Below, piece after piece: positions 44,065 through 52,240 of a stretch of DNA of 64,000 nt; the first letter of the stretch is position 1; every line of letters begins with the position of its first letter. Origin of the DNA: CAWIUB01 sp963839995 (lineage in GTDB: Bacteria > Actinomycetota > Actinomycetes > Mycobacteriales > Jatrophihabitantaceae). The notes beneath the pieces were generated by a model. The model ran no database searches, was not told the DNA's origin, and saw nothing but the letters and a program-made list of their open reading frames with translations. The stretch is taken from NCBI GenBank assembly GCA_963839995.1, contig CAWIXH010000007.1, positions 62,001 through 126,000 on the forward strand. The letters run 5' to 3'. A program made the position numbers and the translations under genes.

Positions 44065-44757
44065 TTACGGGTAGACGTCGCCGACCTCGAGGATGTGCCA
44101 GGTGTTTGCGCTGCGTGCGAGGCTGACGTTGACCGACCAGCCTGTCTGGGCGATGTTCGACGCGGCCTTGGGCACTGCGACCGGGCCGATGCCGCCCTCG
44201 AACCACAGCGCGCCGGGCTCGACCTTCTCGATCGCCAGGTAGTCCTCGATGTAGTCCTCATCTGCGATCTCGTCCACGTCGATGCTGGCGGCGTGGGCCT
44301 GCTCGAACAGCAACTGGGACAGCTTCTCCGCCCTGGGCAGGTCGCGGGCCGCGGCGCGGCCCCGTTCGGCGGCATCGCCGACCTCAGCGGGGTCGAGGTA
44401 GCCGCGCTCACCGAGCCAGGTGGCCAACTTTGTGGTCACCGTCCCGGCGGCGCGCAGCAACTCCTGTCCGGCGGCGACCTTGCGGATCATGAAGTAGCCC
44501 AGGAACTCGCCGAAGTTCTCGGTGATCTTGTCCGGCCCGAACAGATGCACGAAGGCGTCCTCGTCGCTGTCGAAAGCGTGCTCCCACCGTCGCCGCTCGT
44601 CCGGGTCGAGGGACTGGTACCCGTAGCCGTTGAGACAATCCCGCAACAGCCCGACCACATCGGTGTAGGTGCGCAACGTCCGCGCCGCCAAGCGGTGCTG
44701 CTGATTGATGAGGAACTCGCTGAGCGCACGATCGATGTTGACATCGTTCCCCACCAC
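44065..44757 (-). CDS. Conserved protein with integrase-like N-terminal helical domain
   Basis: ~230 residues. It starts at tandem GTG codons after a GGGGAG ribosome site. Residues ~3-40 (RALSEFLINQQHRLAARTLR then TYTDVVGLLRDCL) look like the SAM-like core-binding fold of tyrosine recombinases; the middle has FGPDKITENFGEFLGYFMIR and LRAAGTVTTKLATWLGERGY, and an acidic stretch (DVDEIADEDYIEDYL) and a small beta-rich end follow. I have an impression of similar proteins in other bacteria and archaea but know no function. There is no catalytic recombinase domain. Confidence 0.7.
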   Translation of the reverse strand: MVGNDVNIDRALSEFLINQQHRLAARTLRTYTDVVGLLRDCLNGYGYQSLDPDERRRWEHAFDSDEDAFVHLFGPDKITENFGEFLGYFMIRKVAAGQELLRAAGTVTTKLATWLGERGYLDPAEVGDAAERGRAAARDLPRAEKLSQLLFEQAHAASIDVDEIADEDYIEDYLAIEKVEPGALWFEGGIGPVAVPKAASNIAQTGWSVNVSLARSANTWHILEVGDVYP

Positions 44758-45115
44758 TGCCTGCTCCCCTCGACTGCCGGCACGGCAAGACCAACCAGCA
44801 CGCCGTCGCCGTGGACACTGCCGCCACGATCCTCGCGCACCAGCCGAAACGTCGACCCCCGGGGCCGCCGAGCGCCGCGGGATCATTCCGTGTGCCGCAC
44901 TCTGATGGCGGCGAACTCAGCGACACGACGCCATGACGCAACGGCCCTGGATTCACACCACACAGTCGCAGCCCGTCCGGTGCGGCTCCGCGAACGGTGC
45001 TGGGTCGTCCCGACTCGCACAGATGGTTCGGGCGTAGCCGGTCGCCGGTTTCGTGCGTGCGCGGTTGAGCGCTGGCGAGGGGACCCTCGATGTCATGCGC
45101 TGAACAGCAGCGTGG
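44758..45115. other. Intergenic stretch, no gene seen
   Basis: About 360 GC-rich bases between the conserved protein gene and hepT. Frames here are shadows; no RNA gene or hairpin stands out. Confidence 0.5.
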
Positions 45116-45460
45116 TCAGCTCTCCCCCGCGCCGCCGGCGATGGCCGCAAGCCGGTCCACAGCGGCTTCGAGCTGGGGCAGGTCGTGCTGCACCGTGCCG
45201 GCGACGATGGCGTGCGAGGTGTCGAAGTAGCGATGCGCGAGCTGGTCACGCATTCCGGCGATCTGCCGCCACGGAATGTCGGGTTCGCCGGCGAGCAGCT
45301 CGGGGTCGAGGGCCTTGACCGCCTCGCCAATCTCGATCAGCCGGACCCGCACCGCATCGAAGATCAGCCCTTGGCCGAGATCGCCGTGGGTGAGGTGCTC
45401 GCGGATGGCCACGCACGCGGCGCGGATGTCCTCCATGCGTTGCGCGTCGCGGCGGCTCAC
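45116..45460 (-). CDS. HepT-like ribonuclease toxin (DUF86)
   Basis: 114 residues, all-helical. The HEPN catalytic motif Rx4-6HxY is present as RDQLAHRY near residue 70, preceded by LIEIGEAVKAL and WRQIAGM, both usual for HepT. HEPN toxins of this type cleave RNA or are held AMPylated by the partner nucleotidyltransferase. Its start overlaps the antitoxin gene by four bases. Confidence 0.9.
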   Translation of the reverse strand: MSRRDAQRMEDIRAACVAIREHLTHGDLGQGLIFDAVRVRLIEIGEAVKALDPELLAGEPDIPWRQIAGMRDQLAHRYFDTSHAIVAGTVQHDLPQLEAAVDRLAAIAGGAGES

Positions 45461-45984
45461 AACGGCACCATCTCGGCCAGCGCCGCCCGGCGCACCCCGG
45501 GCTTGAGGTCGGCGGCCGGGATCAACTCGACCGGGGCGTCGAGGATCTGCTCCAGCCGTTCGGCCACCCGGGCCACGCCGAAGATCCCGATGCCGCTGGG
45601 CAGGTCGACGAGCAGGTCCACGTCGCTGTCCGGGCGCTCCTCGCCGCGGGCCACGCTGCCGAACACGCCACGGATGGCGATCCCGGCGGCGTGGGCGACC
45701 CGCAGTACCTCGGCCCGGCGCGCACGCAACCGGGTTCCGATCGGGCCGGTCAGCCGGTCGAGCCGGCGCCGGCGCAGCCGCACGTCCAGGTCGAAGCCGG
45801 TGGCCTCGATCAGCGCGGCCAGCGTCGGCAGCGCCGGCTGGCGGCCGCCGGACTCGTAGATGCTGATCACGCTTTGCGTCACCCCGGCCCGGGCCGCCAG
45901 CTCGGCTTGCGACAACCCGGCCCGGGTGCGCGCCTGTCGCAACAACGCACCTGGGCTGCTTCCCGTCGACGTCGTAGCAACCAC
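45457..45984 (-). CDS. MNT-type nucleotidyltransferase antitoxin with N-terminal XRE helix-turn-helix
   Basis: ~175 residues in two domains. The first ~60 are an XRE/Cro helix-turn-helix (ALLRQARTRAGLSQAELAAR, AGVTQSVISIYESG); the second is a minimal nucleotidyltransferase with GSVARGEERPDSDVDLLVDL (GSx10DxD catalytic site). MntA antitoxins AMPylate HepT toxins; adding a DNA-binding domain lets the same protein autoregulate. GTG 45984 lies seven bases after TATTAT, so translation may be leaderless. It is coupled to hepT. Confidence 0.88.
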   Translation of the reverse strand: MVATTSTGSSPGALLRQARTRAGLSQAELAARAGVTQSVISIYESGGRQPALPTLAALIEATGFDLDVRLRRRRLDRLTGPIGTRLRARRAEVLRVAHAAGIAIRGVFGSVARGEERPDSDVDLLVDLPSGIGIFGVARVAERLEQILDAPVELIPAADLKPGVRRAALAEMVPL

Positions 45985-46051
45985 ACTCCTAATAATAGCG
46001 GATCGTATATGGCCGCTGCAACATTGACTCGATCTCCCGCCGCGCACAGCG

Positions 46052-46310
46052 TCAACCCGTCGGGTGCGCCGTCACACCCAGGATGTGCACCCGCCGAGTG
46101 CCTATCTCATCACGAAGGACACGTAGATCCGCCGGAGCGGCACAGTGTCGACGTGGAAGACATCACGCGCCAAAGCCCCGACGCCCGGCTACGCAGGAAC
46201 TCCCGCCAGATGCCGCTGTCCGGTCGTGGAGGCGGGCCGAACCCAGCCGTGCACAGGATCCGCCGGATGGTGCCCTCCCCCAGCCGGTCTCCCAGACGCC
46301 CGCGTCGGTG
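46052..46310 (-). pseudogene. Integrase-core (rve) transposase remnant
   Basis: Read across two frames the strand gives RLGDRLGEGTIRRIL, then IWREFLRSRASGLW, then DVFHVDTVPLRRIYVSFVM and IGTRRVHILGVTAHPTG, which is the first half of an rve-type DDE domain ending with AHPTG. Frameshifts near 46170 and 46115 and a stop right after prevent function. A 290-bp repeat abuts its upstream end. Confidence 0.7.
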
Positions 46311-46340
46311 GCCCGGGCAGGCAATCAACGGCAGGAAACG

Positions 46341-46630
46341 GCCCCGTCTCGGGGAGGGGTTCCGAAACGGGGCGTTCGCCGCCGCCGATCGGCGGGGCTT
46401 GCGGCACCCCCGTCGGACGCAAGACCCCGGCGGGTCGGCAGCGACAGGGCTGTAGCCTGCCACGTCAACCGACGCCGGCACCCGCGGGTGTCCGCTTCCT
46501 GCAACAGCATTTGCTGTCACTTGACGTGCCCGGCCGGGCGCGTAACGTTGCTGCCCGAGAGGTCCGCGTCGCTTCCCCCGTGACGATGACGGGCCTCTCG
46601 CCACACTCCGTCGTCCCGGCGGAAGCCGGA
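46341..46630. repeat. Structured dispersed repeat, copy A
   Basis: About 290 bases nearly identical to 58945-59236 in the same orientation (short indels and scattered substitutions). It opens with a hairpin GCCCCGT...ACGGGGC, holds a GC-rich middle and ends with a GAGAGG...CCTCTC hairpin. No frame is conserved as protein between copies, so it is a non-coding unit such as a MITE, an IS end or an RNA. Confidence 0.85.
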
Positions 46631-46833
46631 CCTCCTACCGCCGCCACCGCTGGTCGGGCGGCTCAGGTAGAGGATGTTTCCCCACATGTGGTTCTACTCG
46701 GCGCTTGACTTGGCCGGCGCTTGATTCAAAGGCCTTGGGCCCCACAGGGGATGAGCGGCGCCCTCCCGCAGGCGCTGTTGCGAGGACCGGAGGCGGACGC
46801 GGCGAACCCGTGACGCGAGGCATCCGCGGGCGA

Positions 46834-47099
46834 TCAGAGGCAGGGCGCGAGTTCGGCGCAGGAGGCACGGACCCGATCATGCATCGGCAGGTGGGCGGTG
46901 AGGTCGTCGTGGCCGCGGCGCAGGTTCTACACGAACGCCTGACCGGCGGCAACGGTGCGCGTGCACGCGAGGCGTGAGTCCACGCATCGGCAGCAACCTG
47001 GCTATGGGGCCGGCGGGCATGATCAGCCTCGATGGGGTTGTTCGGGTACTGCTCGAGCACGTGCCGCGCACCGGGAGCGAGCCCGTCGATCACCCGCGG
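46834..47099 (-). pseudogene. IS6-family-like transposase remnant (C-terminus)
   Basis: HVLEQYPNNPIEADHARRPHS, then in another frame LLPMRGL, and then FV-stop-NLRRGHDDLTAHLP follow the NNxxExDHGRLK...LRPMRGL...FVQNLRRGHxEL pattern of IS6-type transposase ends. An internal stop and two frameshifts show decay. No terminal repeats could be placed. Confidence 0.65.
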
Positions 47100-47896
47100 C
47101 TAGAGCCGTGGTCGGCTGCGGGAGTGGACATGGCGGTAATTCGCTGGGACCACCCGACGCGGCGGAGTGCGGCGAGGGCGTCGAGGAAGCTCGGGGTGTG
47201 CTTGTGCCGGTACCGGGGTCGTGGGATCCAGCTGCGGCCGCCGGGGTGGGTGTCGAGGTACCGGCACCAGGTGGCGGCGTGTAGCCATAGCGCCAGGGCG
47301 GCGGCGCGTTCGGGGTCCCGACGTTTCCAGGATTGTGGGTCTTCACCACGTAGGTCTTGCTTGACGTCGCGGAAGCAGACCTCGATCGGCCAGCGGCCGG
47401 CGTAGCGGGTCGCGACGTCGGCGCCGGTGGCGCTCAGGTCGGTGGTGAAGAAGTAGTCGTCGTTCTGCACGCCGTCGGGGTCGCGGACGATCACCAGGCG
47501 GACCAGGTGGGTGTTCGTTGACCTTGTACCAGGGCACGTCACGCACGTGTGCCAGGCGGGTGATGGTGGTGCCGCGCTGGTCGATCTCGACCTGCTGCCA
47601 GTCGTGCTTGCCGGCACCGGCGGCGAGTTGGGGTGGGGTGGGGAGTCGGTCACCTTTGCAGCGGGGCCGGCCGCGTCGACCGGTGCGCGGTGGGGCGGGC
47701 TCGAACAGGGCGGCGTCGCGGCGCATCCGGGAGGTCAGGTGCACGCCAGCGGGGCGGGTGCCGGCGAGGGTGGCGTAGGCGCCGTCGGCGGTCAGGTGCA
47801 GGTCCCGGCCGGGGAACCAGGAGGCGATCTCGGTCAGCATCGCGGTGGCGTGCGCGATGGTGGTGGTGTTGTGGTGTTTGCGGTGCAGCCGCACAT
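47090..47896 (-). pseudogene. DDE transposase, C-terminal part, split by the IS256 element
   Basis: Encodes PIDVRLHRKHHNTTTIAHA, LHLTADGAYATLAGTRPAG (catalytic Asp), HDWQQVEIDQRGTT and, after a frameshift near 47510, YFFTTDLSATG and RWPIEVCFRDVKQ (catalytic Glu). This is an IS4/IS701-like DDE end. Its N-terminal part continues at 49734-50182 beyond the inserted element: AVP|IDVRL is rejoined exactly when one copy of the 8-bp duplication is removed. Confidence 0.8.
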
Positions 47897-47987
47897 CGAT
47901 CGGGAGCGTGTCAGATGGTCTGTGTACGGGAGGTGCCTGAGAGCCTGAAGTGACTGATGTGGCTTCAGGTGGAAGGAGACACCGAGC

Positions 47988-49415
47988 ATGTGCGCAGCAA
48001 TGATCACCGATCTGGGGCCGGAGTCGTCGATGCCGGGCCGGGCGACACCACCGGCGCCGCCCCCGTGGGCGTGCGAGCAGACTCGCGCCCGGACGGCCGC
48101 CGAGCTGGCCGACGAGCTGGTGGACGAGGCGTGGCTGGACCAGCTGATCGCCTCCGCCGGGGCGGGCGAGTTGCGGTTGACCGGCGAGGGCGGGTTCCTG
48201 CCGGAGTTGATCAAGCGGGTCCTGGAGCGGGGACTGGAGGTCGAACGCACTGATCACCTGGGCTATGAGAAGGGAGACCCGGCCGGGCGCGGCGCGCCGA
48301 ACTCGCGCAACGGCACCACCCCGAAGACGGTGCTCACCGAGGCCGGGCCGATCGGGCTGGAGGTGCCCCGCGACCGGCTCGGCACGTTCACTCCGCGGCT
48401 GGTGCCCAAGGGTGAGCGGCGACTCGCCGGCGGCCTCGACGACATGATCATCAGCTTGTATGCGGGCGGGATGACGGTCCGCGACATCGAACACCACCTG
48501 GTGCGCACGTTGGGCGTCGAGGTGTCCCGGGAGACCATCTCCAAGATCACCGACGCGGTGCTGGAAGAGGTCAAGGCCTGGCAGGCCCGGCCGCTGGATG
48601 CGATCTACCCGATCATCTACGTCGACGCGCTGGTGGTGAAGGTCCGCGACGGCGCGCACGTGATGAACAAGGCCGCGCACATCGTCGTCGGCGTGGACAC
48701 CGACGGAATCAAGCACGTGCTGGGCATCTGGGTGCAGAACGCCGAGGGCGCGAGGTTCTGGCTGCAGGTGTTCACCGAGCTGCGCAACCGCGGGGTGCGC
48801 GACGTGCTGATCGCCTGCTGCGACGGGCTTGAAGGCCTGCCCGAGGCGATCGAGACCGTCTGGCCCAAGACGGTGACCCAGACCTGCGTGGTCCACCTCA
48901 TTCGGGCGGCCATGCGGTATGTGTCCTACGGCGACCGCAAGGCCGTCGCCGCCGCCCTCAAACCGATCTACACCGCGGCCACCGAAGACGCCGCCCTCGA
49001 GGCCCTCGCGGCGTTCACCGAAGGCGAGCTGGGCCGCCGCTACCCCGGCGCGGTCGGCGTCTGGGAACGCGCCTGGGAACGGTTCACCCCGTTCTTGGCC
49101 TTCCCACCGCAAGTAAGGAAGATCATCTACACGACCAATGCCATCGAAAGCCTGAACTACCAACTCCGCAAGATCATCAAGAACCGAGGGCACTTCCCCT
49201 CCGACGAGGCGGTGGTCAAGCTGCTCTGGCTGGCCATCTGCGACATCGAGGACAAGCGCGCCCGCGCCCGGGAGAAGGAACGCCGCCGCAAGCCCGTCAA
49301 CCACCGCACCGCACCCGGCCGGCTCGTCGAGGGCCAACTCGTCACCGGCTGGAAACAGGCCCTCAACGCCCTCGACATCGCCTACCCCGGCCGCCTGCCG
49401 CAAGGAGTGAACTGA
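47988..49415 (+). CDS. IS256-family (mutator-type) transposase
   Basis: 475 residues. DDE residues lie in YPIIYVDALVVKVRD, VLIACCDGLEGLPEAI and TTNAIESLNYQLR, with the family's RETISKITDAVL and CxxH-like TCVVHLIRAAMRY segments. A GGAAGGAG ribosome site precedes ATG 47988. The gene looks intact, so the element may still move. It ends two bases before the next small gene. Confidence 0.95.
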   Translation: MCAAMITDLGPESSMPGRATPPAPPPWACEQTRARTAAELADELVDEAWLDQLIASAGAGELRLTGEGGFLPELIKRVLERGLEVERTDHLGYEKGDPAGRGAPNSRNGTTPKTVLTEAGPIGLEVPRDRLGTFTPRLVPKGERRLAGGLDDMIISLYAGGMTVRDIEHHLVRTLGVEVSRETISKITDAVLEEVKAWQARPLDAIYPIIYVDALVVKVRDGAHVMNKAAHIVVGVDTDGIKHVLGIWVQNAEGARFWLQVFTELRNRGVRDVLIACCDGLEGLPEAIETVWPKTVTQTCVVHLIRAAMRYVSYGDRKAVAAALKPIYTAATEDAALEALAAFTEGELGRRYPGAVGVWERAWERFTPFLAFPPQVRKIIYTTNAIESLNYQLRKIIKNRGHFPSDEAVVKLLWLAICDIEDKRARAREKERRRKPVNHRTAPGRLVEGQLVTGWKQALNALDIAYPGRLPQGVN

Positions 49416-49416
49416 C

Positions 49417-49677
49417 GTGACCGGAAACGATCACCGGCCCGCCTACAGCACGCTGCGATCACCCTGGGTGCTCGTCGAGGACGGCGTCGTCGACCACAGC
49501 GCCGAAGTGCTCGAACGGCTCACCAACTGGCTGCTGACCGGCACCGACACCGCCGCGATCACCCGCTGCACCCGCGCGCTATCCCTCGGCGAGACCGACG
49601 ACCCGATCAGCATCGCCTCCTGGACCGACGCGCTCGCAGCACGCCTGCGTCACCGAGCCGAACAAGCCCAACTCTGA
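49417..49677 (+). CDS. Small IS256 passenger protein, unknown function
   Basis: 86 residues from GTG, one base after the transposase stop and inside the IS boundaries. Sequence: a polar start, STLRSPWVLVEDGVVDHSAE, then helical ERLTNWLLTGTDTAAITRCT and DALAARLRHRAEQAQL. The coding pattern is good, and coupling with the transposase suggests a role in transposition or its control. I do not know the family. Confidence 0.6.
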   Translation: MTGNDHRPAYSTLRSPWVLVEDGVVDHSAEVLERLTNWLLTGTDTAAITRCTRALSLGETDDPISIASWTDALAARLRHRAEQAQL

Positions 49678-49733
49678 ACACCCACCAACATCAACAAGGA
49701 GCACCCCACACACAGAAGACTTGACAAGCTCCG

Positions 49734-50182
49734 ATCGGGACCGCGATCGGGCTCCCTCCCCAGGCCGGTTGCACCCGCACGCAGCTGACGACCAGGTTCA
49801 GCCCGAGCGCGTAGACGACCTTGCGCACGGTGGAGCGGACCGCATCGCGGAAGGTGCCGGCTCCCTCGACGTGCCGGCCGGACTTGTGGTGCAGCGTGTC
49901 GTCGCAGACCAGTCCGATCACCCCTGTCGGGGCAACGCGAGTCCCCAGCTGAACGGCGAGGATCTGCCACAGCCGGTTCATCGACCAGGCGCCGTCGCGA
50001 ACGAACCGGTGATAGGCGTCGTGCGCTCGCCGATGCTCGGGGTCCGCTACGGCGATCATGGCGGTGATGGTGCGCCGGCCCGGGGCGCACACCCAGCCGG
50101 TGAGCAGGTCGGTGAAGATCGCGTAGCTCGGCGCGGTGAACACCGTGCCGACCATGTCGAGCAGCGCGAGCCAGCCGCTCAC
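49734..50182 (-). pseudogene. DDE transposase, N-terminal part, split by the IS256 element
   Basis: From GTG 50182, which overlaps the stop of the DUF6788 gene (GTGA): FTAPSYAIFTDLLTGWV, RRTITAMIAVADPEHRRAHD, then HRFVRDGAWSMNRLWQILAV and GLVCDDTLHHKSGRHVEGAG (first catalytic Asp), ending GGSPIAVPIG at the insertion point. Together with 47090-47896 it forms one transposase of ~410 residues. Confidence 0.8.
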
Positions 50183-50481
50183 CGGCCCCGCCGGGCAGCG
50201 CCCAGCCGGTCGGCCAGCGTGGTGATCCCGGCCTGGGCGGCCTGGTCGAGTTCGGCGACCGCGGCCCGGTAACGCTCGATCGACGCGGCCACCGCCGCTA
50301 CCTCGGCCACCGGCAGCACCAGGGTTCGGGTCCGCCCGTGATCGGAGTAGCTCAACGCGGGACTCTCGTGCAAGTCCACGCCCGCGGCGCACCGACAGTT
50401 CGCCTTGCCGCAGCGGCGCCGTTGCACGACCAGCGAGCCGCGCAGCAGACGCGGCACCCGGATCGAGCCCGAACCAGCCAT
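50179..50481 (-). CDS. DUF6788 protein, accessory to the split transposase
   Basis: ~100 residues: VPRLLRGSLVVQRRRCGKAN then CRCAAG, SPALSYSDHGRTRTLVLPV and a helical end AVAELDQAAQAGITTLAD. The RRCGKxxCRC zinc-like cluster and YSxxGRTRT are the DUF6788 pattern, found next to transposases of this kind. ATG 50481 is taken as start. It is coupled to the broken transposase, so it is probably an orphan now. Confidence 0.75.
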   Translation of the reverse strand: MAGSGSIRVPRLLRGSLVVQRRRCGKANCRCAAGVDLHESPALSYSDHGRTRTLVLPVAEVAAVAASIERYRAAVAELDQAAQAGITTLADRLGAARRGR

Positions 50482-50729
50482 CACCATCACAGTCTCCCAT
50501 CTGCGCGTGTATGTACGCGCAGCCGGGATCACGACAGGCGGCCATACCGAGGGATGTTGATCAGCGTGTCATTCGCGGCTACCGCGTCACCGACCGAACG
50601 CGTAGCTCAATTCACCAAGCGAGGAAGTGCGAAACTCCACTGGAGGTGACCGACATGAAGCTCACCGCCGGACGCGACGACTCTGATCCGCTCGTCGAGC
50701 ACGTCGTAGCGGGCTTGCGACAGTGCGGC

Positions 50730-50975
50730 CTACTCCACAGTGCGCGAGTCGAGGAACAGCCGCGCACCGATCTCCGGGTTCGACAGCCGATCCCGAGCGA
50801 ATCCCGCGATCTGCCGCTTCTTCGCAGTCAGCTCATCGCGAGTCTCGACCCGGCGCTTGCGTGCTGTCTCGCCAGTCGCCAGCAGCTCACCCCGGGCACG
50901 CTCGGCGAACGCCTCCGCACCCATGTCAAGAAACAGCCGCACCAACCGGCCGTGCGCGATAGCCTGGCCGCGAAG
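50730..50975 (-). pseudogene. LuxR-family regulator remnant
   Basis: LVRLFLDMGAEAFAERARGE, LLATGETARKR, then QIAGFARDRLSNPEIGARLF and LDSRTVE match the linker and first helices of a LuxR C-terminal domain. It stops in the recognition helix. Neither the ATPase part nor the end is present. Confidence 0.7.
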
Positions 50976-51031
50976 CCCGGCACATCCCTCCCGCGCCGGG
51001 CTTCGCCACCTCGGCGCCGACGTCGTGTGGG

Positions 51032-51118
51032 GCGGCCGTGGTCTTCCTCGCGAGCGACGCCTCGTCGTTCGTGACCGGATCGGTGCTCGTCGCCGACGGC
51101 GGTTACACCGTGTTCTAG
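51032..51118 (+). pseudogene. Short-chain dehydrogenase C-terminal remnant
   Basis: GAAVVFLASDASSFVTGSVL followed by VADGGYTVF and a stop is the standard last 28 residues of a classical SDR. Nothing upstream continues the fold. Confidence 0.75.
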
Positions 51119-51134
51119 ACCTGCGGGGTTGACG

Positions 51135-51260
51135 ATGCGGAATCCGCGCGCGGCGCCGTCCGGGCCGGGCGGCCTGCGTGTCGCGGACCGGCCGGCGCCT
51201 GAACTCGTCCGGGCGAGGTCCTGGTCGAGGTGACCGCGACCGGCGTCATCGAGTTGCAGG
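51135..51260 (+). pseudogene. Zinc-type alcohol dehydrogenase/quinone reductase N-terminal remnant
   Basis: GGLRVADRPAPELV and, one frame over, PGEVLVEVTATGV fit the N-terminal GroES-like start of medium-chain dehydrogenases. A one-base shift separates them and the rest is missing. Confidence 0.5.
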
Positions 51261-51339
51261 CCACTAGGCTTCGGATCGCGCACATAACGACAGCCGGCAG
51301 GCCGTCCGTGCCGACCGAACCGGCGGGCCAGTATCACCC

Positions 51340-51735
51340 GTGTATCACCTCGATCTCGCGCGGCCTCCGGCAGGGCGCTCGCTGTCGATCACGGCGGGCA
51401 CGGAGATCTATCCGCAAGGGACGAGGTCACCTCTCCACCCGGACGTCACCGGAACCACGATCGAGTCCGGCGAAATCGTTCGAGGGCCGATGGCCGTGCA
51501 GGACGCGATCATCGCTTTGCACAGTCGGATGAGGAATCTTCGAACCCGGCAACTCTTGATCGGCGATCACGCCGCCTTCATCGAAGGTGACGGAGACAGC
51601 CCAGCCCCGCACCGTAGCCGCATCTGGTATGGCGTCGCTTACGACCTCGACGGCAACCGGATCGCAGCGATGCGCGCCTACGGTTCGCGCGCCAACTTGA
51701 TGCCGACAACCTCCGAGCGGTCGGCCGCTCGATAG
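51340..51735 (+). CDS. SnoaL/NTF2-like protein, possibly truncated
   Basis: Up to 131 residues. LHPDVTGTTIESGEIVRGPM, IALHSRMRNLRTRQLLIGD, then RIWYGVAYDLDGNRIAAMRA and YGS look like an NTF2-fold SnoaL-like protein (helix, then curved sheet). The first ~30 residues are not family-like, so the true start may be lost. It lies among gene remnants and may itself be decaying. Confidence 0.45.
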   Translation: MYHLDLARPPAGRSLSITAGTEIYPQGTRSPLHPDVTGTTIESGEIVRGPMAVQDAIIALHSRMRNLRTRQLLIGDHAAFIEGDGDSPAPHRSRIWYGVAYDLDGNRIAAMRAYGSRANLMPTTSERSAAR

Positions 51736-52240
51736 GCGGTCGCGACCAGGTCGTCAGCTGCCATCCGTTAGGGCGGATCCGAGCCGGCCCAATCTCGGCC
51801 GCCCTACGCGGTCGACGAATCGAATGTCGCCGAACGGGACGGGATGGACTTCGTCTCCTGGGCGCCTCGATGAACGGTTCTGCGAAGAAAGTCATTGTCG
51901 ACTATCTGGAGGGTCAGAGGATCGGCTTCAACATGCATCGGTCGGGTTCACCGCCCGGCAATAAGTGACGCGCCTGCGCGAGGCGTCCTGCTGCCCCATC
52001 TGAGCCGCGGCCGGGTCGCGACTCCGGATCTCCGGATCCAGAAGGCACTTCCTCGGCTGATGCGCCGAACGGTCAGCTACTCGCCCACGGATCGAGGCAT
52101 ACAGGCTTCCCCGGAAGGGCGGCTCCGAAGGGCCTTCCGTCATCTCTCGCACAGCACCGCACCGAGGATCCCGCCTACACGCACGAACGTGATGGTGGCG
52201 GCGGCGATCCCATCAATCGCGAGGAGCGCCGAGAAAGCTC
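51736..52240. other. Non-coding stretch with one repeat copy
   Basis: About 500 bases without a supportable gene. It contains CCCGGCAATAAGTGACGCGC at 51954-51973, part of a 22-bp block repeated at 58655-58676. Confidence 0.5.
51954..51975. repeat. 22-bp dispersed repeat, copy 1
   Basis: The block CCCGGCAATAAGTGACGCGC plus CT is identical at 58655-58676, and flanking bases are partly conserved (GTT-ACC before it). It could be an IS end left behind by two related elements. Confidence 0.65.

Larger units (their letters stand above)
47905..49733 (+). mobile_element. IS256-family insertion sequence with passenger gene
   Basis: About 1.83 kb flanked by the direct repeat CGATCGGG (47897-47904 and 49734-49741), the 8-bp duplication size of IS256. 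The ends are imperfect inverted repeats: GAGCGTGTCAGATGGTCTGT on the left and GAGCTTGTCAAGTCTTCTGT on the reverse of the right. It contains a transposase and a small second gene, and interrupts a DDE transposase gene. Confidence 0.88.

Noticed and set aside
46640..46830. Possible small gene between repeat copy A and the IS6 remnant
   Set aside because: Frames are short, lack ribosome sites and have no likeness to known proteins.
47343..49403. 686-codon reverse frame spanning the IS256 transposase
   Set aside because: Most of it is antisense to the transposase; only its last ~170 codons are real (DDE transposase end).
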